Shown in pieces: positions 1 through 5,756 of a DNA stretch of 6,248 bases. The notes beneath the pieces were generated by a model, which saw only the letters and a list, made by a program, of their open reading frames with translations, was not told the origin of the DNA and searched no databases. Source of the DNA: Phycisphaerales bacterium (lineage in GTDB: Bacteria > Planctomycetota > Phycisphaerae > Tepidisphaerales > Tepidisphaeraceae); contig PMAK01000207.1 in assembly GCA_003153655.1 (NCBI GenBank), positions 1,646 through 7,893 on the forward strand, written 5' to 3'. Within the stretch, counting starts at the first letter, position 1. Each line of letters starts with the position of its first letter. The translations under genes were made by a program, and so were the position numbers.

Positions 1-107
1 TCCTTCTTCTGATCGATCGCGCAGCCGGCGGCCAAAAGGCAAATCAAGCCCCCGGCGCTGCTCCGCGCGATGCGGCGAAAAAAACTCCTCCCATGCGATT
101 TATTCAT
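1..107 (-). CDS. Lipoprotein, probable TolC/NodT-type outer-membrane efflux channel (5' end only)
   Basis: The first 35 codons are visible and the gene runs off the left edge. The ATG at 107-105 lies inside the end of the permease gene (ATGAATAA, 8-base overlap) and is preceded by GAGG at 120-117 with a 9-base spacer, so this start is well supported. The N-terminus is a typical lipoprotein signal: a basic n-region (MNKSHGRSFFRRIARSS), a short hydrophobic stretch (GGLICLL) and a lipobox LAAGC with the lipidated cysteine at residue 29. The mature protein would begin CAIDQKK. Lipidated outer-membrane factors of the NodT/OprM kind start this way, and the gene directly follows adaptor, ATPase and permease genes, so an outer-membrane channel completing the export system is the most likely role. 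The lipoprotein call is read directly; the channel call is inferred from context and the short mature start. Another periplasmic or outer-membrane lipoprotein remains possible. Confidence 0.7.
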   Translation of the reverse strand, partial: MNKSHGRSFFRRIARSSAGGLICLLAAGCAIDQKK

Positions 108-1308
108 ATCGAAGCGCCTCGATCGGGTCGAGCTTGGCGGCGCGTGTCGCCGGGTAAAAGCCGAAAAACACTCCCACGCCCGCGGAAAAGACCAGCGCCA
201 ACACGATGCTATAGACGCGCACGATGGTGGGGAAGGGGCTGACCTGCCCAACAAGCCATGCCGTCCCAATCCCCAGTCCCATTCCCGTCAGCCCGCCAAC
301 CCCGCTCATCAGCATCGCTTCGATCAAAAATTGGCTGAGAATATCAAACTCCCGCGCGCCGATGGCTTTTCGGATGCCGATTTCACGCGTCCGCTCGGTA
401 ACGGTCACCAGCATGATATTCATGATCCCAATCCCGCCCACCAGCAGCGAAATCCCCCCAACCGTCCCGAGCAGGATCGTGAACGTGGTCGCCGTCGCGC
501 TGAATGCCTCAATGAACTGGGATTGATTCTGGATCACGACATCATCAGGCATGCCCGCCGGAATCTTATGCCGCTGCCGCATCAGGGCGAAAATGTCGTT
601 CTGGGCCGCATCAAGATCCGAGCCTTCCTCGCATTGCACGTCAATTTCCCGCAGGTAGGTGACGCCCATCAAAACGTGCATCTCCACCGTATACGGGACA
701 ATGACCTGGTCGTCGGGATTAAACCACCCCTGGTCTCCCTTGCTCTTGAGAACGCCGACAACGCGGAAATTGATGCCGTTGATCTTCACAACCTGCCCGA
801 CGGGATCGGAAAATCCAAACAGGTTCGATGCGGTGAGTGGCCCCAGCACCGCGACCCGGTCCCAGTGCTCCACCTCAAAATCGCTGAACATTCTCCCGCT
901 CTCAACTTCAAAATCCCGGATCGACAGATAGGTGGGCGTCGTCCCCAGAACCTGCGTCAGCGTATTCTGATTGAGATATTTCACCTGAAAACTTCGGCTG
1001 ACGACGGGCGCGAGACCCTTGACATGATCAATCTTCTGCAGAATCGCCCGTGCATCATCATCACTGAGATTAAGCTGGGTGCCGGAAATCACGCCCGCCG
1101 TCCCGCGCGGCGACGGATGGATATACAACAGATTCGTCCCCATCGCGCTGATCCGGTCCAGCACCTGCTGCTTGGCCCCGGTGCCGATGGCAAGCATCGC
1201 GATCACGGCCGCGACTCCGATGATGATCCCCAGCATCGCCAGGATCGAACGAAGCTTGTTCGCCATGAGGCTCTTGAAGGCGACTTTGACGATCATCCAA
1301 AACAGCAT
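100..1308 (-). CDS. MacB-type ABC transporter permease (FtsX domain)
   Basis: Inner-membrane subunit of a MacB-type (type VII ABC) exporter, 402 residues. It has the expected layout: a first membrane helix around residues 22-42 after a short amphipathic start (KLRSILAMLGIIIGVAAVI), a large periplasmic MacB-like domain at about 43-265, then three helices near 275-300, 328-353 and 365-387. The segment VTVTERTREIGIRKAIGA at 301-318 is the strongly conserved coupling region of FtsX/MacB permeases, and the C-terminal PATRAAKLDPIEALRYE is the usual family ending. Unlike E. coli MacB, the ATPase is a separate protein, encoded just upstream. Such permeases do not pass substrate through the inner membrane but use ATP energy mechanically to push periplasmic substrates (drugs, peptides, lipids, siderophores) through a TolC-like channel. 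The substrate cannot be read from the sequence. A weak GAGTGG precedes the ATG. The gap before this gene holds a large inverted repeat; the next gene overlaps its stop codon. Confidence 0.93.
   Translation of the reverse strand: MLFWMIVKVAFKSLMANKLRSILAMLGIIIGVAAVIAMLAIGTGAKQQVLDRISAMGTNLLYIHPSPRGTAGVISGTQLNLSDDDARAILQKIDHVKGLAPVVSRSFQVKYLNQNTLTQVLGTTPTYLSIRDFEVESGRMFSDFEVEHWDRVAVLGPLTASNLFGFSDPVGQVVKINGINFRVVGVLKSKGDQGWFNPDDQVIVPYTVEMHVLMGVTYLREIDVQCEEGSDLDAAQNDIFALMRQRHKIPAGMPDDVVIQNQSQFIEAFSATATTFTILLGTVGGISLLVGGIGIMNIMLVTVTERTREIGIRKAIGAREFDILSQFLIEAMLMSGVGGLTGMGLGIGTAWLVGQVSPFPTIVRVYSIVLALVFSAGVGVFFGFYPATRAAKLDPIEALRYE
117..120 (-). promoter_or_regulatory. Ribosome binding site of the lipoprotein gene
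   Basis: GAGG on the minus strand lies 9 bases before the ATG at 107-105, inside the last codons of the permease gene. It supports that ATG over the later out-of-frame ATG at 94-92, and suggests that translation of the channel gene is coupled to that of the permease. Confidence 0.5.
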
Positions 1309-1340
1309 TTACCACTCGATCCGATATTAAATGCAAATGC

Positions 1341-1432
1341 ATTTTTGCCACAGATAAAAATCAGATGCACACAGATGGAACCAAATTTGAATTTTATCTG
1401 TGTGCATCTGATTTGCATCTGTGGCTAAAAAT
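1341..1432. repeat. Long imperfect inverted repeat between ATPase and permease genes
   Basis: Left arm 1341-1376 and right arm 1396-1432 are reverse complements apart from two adjacent mismatches (1356-1357 against 1415-1416) and one bulged T (1426). The loop is 19 bases (1377-1395) and itself contains a small AAAT/ATTT palindrome. The core of each arm, 29 bases, is CCACAGAT-N2-AAATCAGAT-GCACACAGAT, with CAGAT three times at spacings of 11 and 10 bases. A further small palindrome, ATGCA-AA-TGCAT, abuts at 1331-1342. No T-run follows the hairpin on either strand (A-rich sequence follows instead), so it does not look like an intrinsic terminator. It fills most of the 137-base gap in an otherwise overlapping operon. 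It resembles dispersed CACAGAT-rich palindromes I recall from PVC and other environmental genomes, but that is memory, not a search. In the transcript it would form a strong hairpin that could act in mRNA processing or stability. Confidence 0.9.
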
Positions 1433-1445
1433 TCTTCTCTGCTTT

Positions 1446-2171
1446 TTAAACTGCCTCCGGCAAAAGCTCCTTATCCGCGGCGATTTGAGACATCGCAACC
1501 GGATCGTCGTTGGGCGGTGCCGCGATCTTGCCGTCGTGCAGATAAATCTCCCGCTGGCAATGTGCCGCGACATGGGCGTCATGCGTGACGACCAGGATCG
1601 TGTGGCCATTCGCATTCAAAGTCTTGAACAGAGCCAGAATTTCCTCGCCCGTCTTACTGTCCAGCGCACCCGTCGGCTCATCCGCCAGCAGAATCGCCGG
1701 ATTCGTCACCAGCGCCCGCGCAATCGCCACGCGCTGCCGCTGCCCGCCCGATAGCTGCGCCGGCTCATGATGCGAACGATCCGAAAGCCCCACGGTTTCC
1801 AGGGCCACCCGCGCCGCCTTAACGGCATCATGCCGCCCCGCGTAATGCAGCGGCAGTTCCACGTTCTCCAGCGCGCTCATCCGCGGCAGCAAATTGAAGT
1901 TCTGAAACACAAACCCAATGCGGCGATTCCGGACCTCCGCCAGCGCGTTCTTCGAGAATTTGGATACATCCTCGCCCGCCAGAAAATACTGCCCGGTCTC
2001 CGGCCGATCGAGGCAACCGAGAATATTCATCAAAGTCGATTTCCCGCTGCCGGACGGGCCGCGGATCGCCACCATTTCCCCTTCGCGGATCGTCACGCTC
2101 ACATCATCGAGCGCATGAACGACCTGCCCCCCGAGAACATACGTTTTAACAAGATTTTCCGCCCGGATCAT
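1446..2171 (-). CDS. MacB-type ABC transporter ATP-binding protein
   Basis: Cytoplasmic nucleotide-binding subunit, 241 residues, of the LolD/MacB/FtsE kind. All catalytic motifs are intact: Walker A GPSGSGKST at 38-46, Q-loop glutamine 90 (FVFQNFNLLPRMSALENVELP, the usual MacB/LolD form), signature LSGGQRQR at 140-147, Walker B ILLADEP at 160-166 with catalytic Glu165, D-loop GALDSKTG, and switch histidine 197 (VVTHD). The length matches stand-alone members of the family plus a short C-terminal tail of about 20 residues. Its ATG overlaps the TGA of the adaptor gene (ATGA, 2171-2168), indicating coupled translation. The partner permease is the next gene, across a 137-base gap. A LolD-type role in lipoprotein release is less likely because the neighbours are an adaptor with a long hairpin and a TetR regulator. 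Confidence 0.95.
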   Translation of the reverse strand: MIRAENLVKTYVLGGQVVHALDDVSVTIREGEMVAIRGPSGSGKSTLMNILGCLDRPETGQYFLAGEDVSKFSKNALAEVRNRRIGFVFQNFNLLPRMSALENVELPLHYAGRHDAVKAARVALETVGLSDRSHHEPAQLSGGQRQRVAIARALVTNPAILLADEPTGALDSKTGEEILALFKTLNANGHTILVVTHDAHVAAHCQREIYLHDGKIAAPPNDDPVAMSQIAADKELLPEAV

Positions 2172-3508
2172 CGCCTGCCCCCGCCCGGCAACAGCCCCGG
2201 CATTCGGCGCGGACCGCCCGTTGAAGACCAGGCGCTGTTGGAATCAGTCTTATGCACCAGAATCTGCTCGCCACCCGTCAATCCCGAAACGATTTCCTGG
2301 CTCTCCCCGTCGCTGATCCCAAGCTGAACTTCCCGGTCCTCGCTCGATCCATCCGGCTTGACGAGCGTCACAAACGTCTTGTGCTGCTTGCGGACAACCG
2401 CCGCCATCGGCACCGCGACCACATTGTGCCTGCTCGATTCGATGATCTGCACATTGGCCGTCATCTGCGGCTTGAGCAGGGATTTGTTCTCGCTGGTGAC
2501 TTCGATCTTCACTTCAAACGTTACGACGTTGCTGGTGTTCACTCCTTGCGTGGCAATCCGGACAACCTTCCCGCTGAAATGCTTGCCCGGAAACGCATCG
2601 GCTGTGATATCAACGTCTTGCCCGCGGGCGACCCCCCCGATGTCGCTTTCATCCACGCTCGCCAAAACGAAGATATGAGACATATCCGAAACCGTCATGA
2701 CGCTCGTCCCGCCCCCCACGTTGCTGATGGCCGATGAAATAATGGTCCCCATCTGAATGCTCAAATCCGCGATGACGCCGTCCATGGGTGAAACCACCGT
2801 CGTGTAATCCATCTGCTGCTTGGAGTTTTGCAGCGAAATAGTGTCGAGCTGCACCTGTTCCTTGGCCAGTTCGACATCCTCTTTCTTCACTTCCAGCGCG
2901 ACCGCCTGGCTCTTGAGTTGTTCCTTGGCGATCCGGGCATTTTTAAGATCAGCGTCAGCCTGGACAGCGTCGGTTTCATCCGTTTCAAACTCCTCCTGCG
3001 AAGCCAGGCTCTGCGCCAGCAATTGCTTCTGGCGATCCGCCTTCTTTTGCAGATTCGCCGCCTTGGTGATGGCGGAAAGAATATTGGAGTCCGCCTGCTC
3101 CGTGGCGGTTTTCAGGTCCTGCTCGGCAATACGCTCGTTTTCCTCCGCCTCGGTCAATTTTGATTGGGATTGCTCCAGCGTCACCGCCGCCTGGTCAAAA
3201 AGGACCTTCTCATCCTTCTGATCCAGTTGGATCAGCAAATCACCCTTTTTGACACTGTCGCTGATGTCGAACGGCAGCTTGATAACCTCGCCATAAGCCC
3301 GGCATTTGATCTGAACGTCCAGATTGGAAGCAACCGGCCCCGTCGCCGCCACGCTTTGGACGATGTCGGCTCGATCCGCCGTGGCGGTATAAGAATCGGT
3401 GGGCAGCGTCGAAGCGGGCTTTCCCCCACGCTGGTGAAAAAATATCGCGGCTCCGGCGGTTGCCGCTAACGCCGCGACCACCAACACAATAGACAACGTC
3501 TTTGTCAT
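2168..3508 (-). CDS. Periplasmic adaptor (membrane fusion protein), MacA/HlyD-like
   Basis: A 446-residue adaptor linking an inner-membrane ABC exporter to an outer-membrane channel. Residues 6-24 form a single N-terminal membrane anchor. The first half-lipoyl segment is near 68-98 (AYGEVIKLPFDISDSVKKGD, LLIQLD), followed by an alpha-hairpin coiled coil at about 102-236, then the second half-lipoyl segment near 238-257 (VVSPMDGVIADLSIQMGTII), a beta-barrel domain around 275-356 and a membrane-proximal domain with VVAVPMAAVV near 363-372. At the hairpin tip, Arg159, Leu163 and Ser170 fit the R-x3-L-x6-S motif that contacts TolC-like channels. The C-terminus is a Gly/Pro/Arg-rich tail. At 446 residues and with a hairpin of about 135 residues it is longer than E. 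coli MacA. ATGA overlaps join it to TetR upstream and the ATPase downstream. GAAGAG three bases before the ATG serves as a close ribosome site. Confidence 0.92.
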   Translation of the reverse strand: MTKTLSIVLVVAALAATAGAAIFFHQRGGKPASTLPTDSYTATADRADIVQSVAATGPVASNLDVQIKCRAYGEVIKLPFDISDSVKKGDLLIQLDQKDEKVLFDQAAVTLEQSQSKLTEAEENERIAEQDLKTATEQADSNILSAITKAANLQKKADRQKQLLAQSLASQEEFETDETDAVQADADLKNARIAKEQLKSQAVALEVKKEDVELAKEQVQLDTISLQNSKQQMDYTTVVSPMDGVIADLSIQMGTIISSAISNVGGGTSVMTVSDMSHIFVLASVDESDIGGVARGQDVDITADAFPGKHFSGKVVRIATQGVNTSNVVTFEVKIEVTSENKSLLKPQMTANVQIIESSRHNVVAVPMAAVVRKQHKTFVTLVKPDGSSEDREVQLGISDGESQEIVSGLTGGEQILVHKTDSNSAWSSTGGPRRMPGLLPGGGRR

Positions 3509-4080
3509 GGGCTCTTCTTGGCGATACCTCCGAGCAACGTGGACGAGACGTGCGCGGCCAAATCTTTCGGGTCCGTCACTCCGGATCCGTATAACATGAC
3601 GGCACGGATCATCGCCATGAAATATTTTGCCGTCCGCTCAGGATGAGGGTCGGCAAATTCACCCGCGGCAATGCCGTGCCTGATGACCTCTTCCATCAAT
3701 TCGCTGAATTCTCTCCGCTTCGCGTCCCACATGCTAGACGCGTCGGGGATCGCAACCGTCCGCATGATCTCAAAAAGCTGCGGATGATGCACCGCATGAT
3801 CCGCCAATCCCTCTATGATTACCAGAAAATTTTCCCGGTAACTTGTCGGCTGCTCGGCGATCTTGGCGCGGCATCGTTCTACAAGCTCCGCAAGCCCCTC
3901 ATAGACCAGACTATAATAGAGCTCCTCCTTATTCTTGAAATAGATATAAACGGTCCCTTTGCCGACTCCGGCCGCCTCCGCCACATCATCAAGCCGCACC
4001 TTGTGAAAGGGCTGCTCCGAGAAAAGCCTTATCGCCGTCTGAACAATCAGCTTCCGCTTGTTTTCGTCTCTTAGTCTCAT
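3505..4080 (-). CDS. TetR-family transcriptional regulator
   Basis: A 191-residue one-component repressor type. Residues 8-54 form the DNA-binding domain: helix 1 around KLIVQTAIRLF, then VRLDDVAEAAGVGKGTVYIYFKNKEEL at 28-54, with the helix-turn-helix GVGKGTVY and the TetR hallmark YxYFxNKEEL. The remainder is an all-helical ligand and dimer domain whose sequence varies too much to name a ligand. It is the first gene of the efflux operon and its TGA overlaps the adaptor ATG (ATGA, 3508-3505), so it is co-transcribed and probably translationally coupled with the genes it controls. Autorepression relieved by a transported compound is the usual arrangement and is inferred here. No good ribosome site precedes the ATG at 4080 (CATCAGATT lies before it), so its own translation may be weak, or the transcript may begin close to the ATG. 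Confidence 0.93.
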   Translation of the reverse strand: MRLRDENKRKLIVQTAIRLFSEQPFHKVRLDDVAEAAGVGKGTVYIYFKNKEELYYSLVYEGLAELVERCRAKIAEQPTSYRENFLVIIEGLADHAVHHPQLFEIMRTVAIPDASSMWDAKRREFSELMEEVIRHGIAAGEFADPHPERTAKYFMAMIRAVMLYGSGVTDPKDLAAHVSSTLLGGIAKKSP

Positions 4081-4103
4081 AATCTGATGGATAAAAGGTT
4101 GCA

Positions 4104-4131
4104 GTCGGTGCTATAAACGACTCGCCGGTCG
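4104..4131. promoter_or_regulatory. Candidate TetR operator with GTCG/CGAC half-sites
   Basis: On the plus strand the words GTCG (4104-4107), CGAC (4118-4121) and GTCG (4128-4131) alternate in orientation, giving two overlapping inverted repeats with spacers of 10 and 6 bases. The TATAAA at 4112-4117, which reads as a -10-like TTTATA on the minus strand, sits between them. The site lies 24-51 bases upstream of the tetR ATG, where an autoregulatory operator would be expected. Half-sites of 4 bases are short and could arise by chance. Confidence 0.25.
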
Positions 4132-4160
4132 GCAATGGTAATTGTAGGCCACCCGAACTG

Positions 4161-4188
4161 CAAATAGAGGCGTTTAGATTACTATCAA
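4161..4188 (-). promoter_or_regulatory. Candidate promoter of the efflux operon
   Basis: TTGATA (4188-4183) and TATTTG (4166-4161), 16 bases apart on the minus strand, roughly fit a housekeeping sigma promoter with a good -35 and a poor -10. TACAAT at 4146-4141 is a better -10 word but has no matching -35. Some promoter is expected in the 192-base gap because the upstream gene is unrelated; the exact position is uncertain. Confidence 0.2.
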
Positions 4189-4201
4189 TTTATATAGAAA
4201 G

Positions 4202-4233
4202 CCCCGGCAATTCCTGCCGAAATTTTTTCGGGG
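4202..4233 (-). terminator. Weak terminator-like stem-loop after the pseudopilin gene
   Basis: About 40 bases past the pseudopilin stop, the minus strand holds CCCC (4233-4230), an 11-base bulge, then GGCA-GGAAT-TGCC and GGGG, followed by CTTTCTATAT. Only three consecutive T residues follow, so termination on this strand would be poor. Read on the plus strand, the inner stem CGGCA-ATTCC-TGCCG (4205-4219) is followed by AAA and six T residues (4223-4228), which looks more like an intrinsic terminator and would stop antisense transcription entering from the tetR side. It may work in both directions. Confidence 0.35.
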
Positions 4234-4272
4234 AATATCCGCTTTGCATGCGAAGTCAACAAAGAATCGCCT

Positions 4273-5673
4273 CTACTGACGATCAAAGTTGTAGATGTTG
4301 CCACTATCGGTGAAAGTTTGCTGCCATGTATTTGCCGGTAGCGGATTGCCACTCACACGATCAGCCATATTACAAAACCCACCATTGGCGCGACTCGGCC
4401 CATCCGGACCGGCAGAAATCAGAATATACGGTCCCGGCGTGGCGACCTTTTCCGACCCGGTGATGACATCGTCTAACGGAGGGCTCGTATTAGCTGGATT
4501 CGGCTGGTCTCCCAGCATCCACTGCAAGGCCCAACCGGGATGGAAATAAGTTGAAGTATTTCCCGACGGACTTGTCACATCCTGCCATTGCTGGCAAAAA
4601 GCAGGACTCGATCCCGCGCCCGCTGTGTAAAACGGCGCGCCGTCGCGTAAATCCCAAATGGCATTTTGGGCCAAACTACTCGAAGATTTACCTTCAAGAG
4701 ACCACGGCTGTGAATATCCATAGAGTGGGCCAACGGAAATAGTCGCAAGTTGAGCGGGCGTATACGACTTGAATGTAACCGAGTCGTTCGCCCGATTACT
4801 GACCGAGCCGTATGCAGGAAAGTACTGTATCACCTGTCCCCACCGATCCAGCAAAACGGGCTGTCCGTAACCGACGAGCGACGTGATAGCAGTTGTATTG
4901 ACATCTTGATTTGGAATGAACGCAACCTTAAACGTATCTGCCGATATATAAGGCCCCCACACCTTCCCACTCAGTTGTGTAACCAGGCAGCTTCCATTGT
5001 GGGCGGCGCCGGGCCCAGGGGATGCCAGTGTCAACATTAATTTCGGTGGTGTGCTCGGTGGTGTGCCCGGTGAAAAAGTTACGCTGGTGATACCAATTGC
5101 TTCGCCGTAAGGAGTTGGAGGAGACGCAAGAAGATTTGGAAGAAAGGTAATAGACGCGGGAGTTGGTGAAGGACTCGTAGGGCTGGAAGGGGGCACGAAA
5201 TTACTTGCGAATGCCTGGGCCTGCGCTGCGTATTGCGAGTTAACGCTCACTGTTACGCTTGTGCCGCCAGTAGTCACATTCACCGTACCCGGAATGGCTC
5301 CGGTAGTCTGACTCCGAAACCCGGGCCCATCTGACCCATCGCCAATCTCCAGGTTACTTCCAACCGTCTCCGTCACGGCAGGCCCCGGCCCCAAAAGAGA
5401 AGCCGCGAGGGAATAATAAATCGGCGCCGCAGTGGGCGTGCCGGTAGCAAGCATCTTCCAAGTCGGCAAATTCACATTCCGCGGATAGTCCCCAAAATCC
5501 GTTTTGTACTGTTCCAATGCTGTCGCGATAGACTGGAAATCCGCTTTTTCACTCGTGATCATGGCTCTCTTGCGCATGAGGTTCACCGCCGGCAGCAGAA
5601 TCCCCGCCAAGAGCGCGATGATCCCGATCACCACCAGCAACTCCACAAGGGTAAAGGCTTTACATTTTTTCAT
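4273..5673 (-). CDS. GspG-like pseudopilin with prepilin N-terminal methylation domain and large insertion
   Basis: Type II secretion or type IV pilus-like pseudopilin, 466 residues from the ATG at 5673, chosen because GGAAG lies 5 bases upstream and it yields the classic short basic leader MKKCKA. Cleavage by prepilin peptidase would fall after Ala6, before FTLVELLVVIGIIALLAGIL; Glu at mature position 5 is present, and Ala replaces the usual Gly at -1, which is tolerated. The hydrophobic helix is followed by the expected alpha-spine and DFGDYPR. Near the C-terminus, LLDRWGQVIQYFPAYG and YILISAGPDG match the GspG pattern DxWGxxxxY and SAGPDG. Between them and the spine sits a long insertion (about residues 80-270) with Pro/Ser/Thr-rich runs, far beyond the roughly 140 residues of ordinary GspG. 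Base composition looks less GC-rich than in the efflux genes. No other secretion genes are present here. Its exact role (pseudopilus subunit or cell-surface protein) is unknown. Confidence 0.85.
   Translation of the reverse strand: MKKCKAFTLVELLVVIGIIALLAGILLPAVNLMRKRAMITSEKADFQSIATALEQYKTDFGDYPRNVNLPTWKMLATGTPTAAPIYYSLAASLLGPGPAVTETVGSNLEIGDGSDGPGFRSQTTGAIPGTVNVTTGGTSVTVSVNSQYAAQAQAFASNFVPPSSPTSPSPTPASITFLPNLLASPPTPYGEAIGITSVTFSPGTPPSTPPKLMLTLASPGPGAAHNGSCLVTQLSGKVWGPYISADTFKVAFIPNQDVNTTAITSLVGYGQPVLLDRWGQVIQYFPAYGSVSNRANDSVTFKSYTPAQLATISVGPLYGYSQPWSLEGKSSSSLAQNAIWDLRDGAPFYTAGAGSSPAFCQQWQDVTSPSGNTSTYFHPGWALQWMLGDQPNPANTSPPLDDVITGSEKVATPGPYILISAGPDGPSRANGGFCNMADRVSGNPLPANTWQQTFTDSGNIYNFDRQ
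5044..5072. repeat. 12-base tandem repeat inside the pseudopilin insertion
   Basis: CGGTGGTGTGCT at 5044-5055 is repeated as CGGTGGTGTGCC at 5056-5067, with a partial third copy CGGTG at 5068-5072. In the protein it encodes the Pro/Thr-rich stretch PGTPPSTPPK. It looks like a slippage duplication that lengthens a flexible linker in steps of four residues. Confidence 0.7.
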
Positions 5674-5678
5674 CAGGG

Positions 5679-5683
5679 CTTCC
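5679..5683 (-). promoter_or_regulatory. Ribosome binding site of the pseudopilin gene
   Basis: GGAAG on the minus strand lies five bases before the ATG at 5673. It overlaps the alternative in-frame TTG at 5685, which would add four residues (MEAL) ahead of the leader and has no ribosome site as good. This decides the start in favour of the ATG. Confidence 0.55.
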
Positions 5684-5756
5684 AAACTGCTAAATACCCA
5701 CCACTCGCTCAGCTCACCGGCCGCCTATTAAAGATTCGCCTTGTCTCCCCTTCCCG

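Noticed and set aside
44..94. ATG at 94-92 after the permease as the next gene start
   Set aside because: This frame stops after 16 codons at 46-44. The in-frame lipobox belongs to the frame starting at 107.
70..1428. A 452-codon open frame on the plus strand
   Set aside because: It lies antisense to the clearly recognisable permease, is rich in His, Arg, Asp and Pro as typical for GC-rich shadow frames, has no family resemblance, and runs through the inverted repeat.
1341..1432. The inverted repeat as an intrinsic terminator after the ATPase gene
   Set aside because: No T-run follows the stem on either strand; T-runs precede and A-runs follow the hairpin, and the permease downstream needs the same transcript.
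1341..1432. The CAGAT repeats as a CRISPR array or insertion-sequence end pair
   Set aside because: There are no equal-length repeats with unique spacers, and the 19-base loop holds no transposase gene or flanking target duplication.
2252..3221. Several plus-strand open frames opposite the adaptor gene
   Set aside because: Their composition is that of the complement of a Lys/Glu/Gln-rich coiled coil (Ser/Cys/Phe- or Leu/Arg-rich), with no ribosome sites or motifs; the adaptor on the minus strand explains this stretch.
5673..5685. TTG at 5685 as the pseudopilin start
   Set aside because: The ATG four codons later has a proper GGAAG ribosome site at 5 bases and gives the standard short basic prepilin leader.
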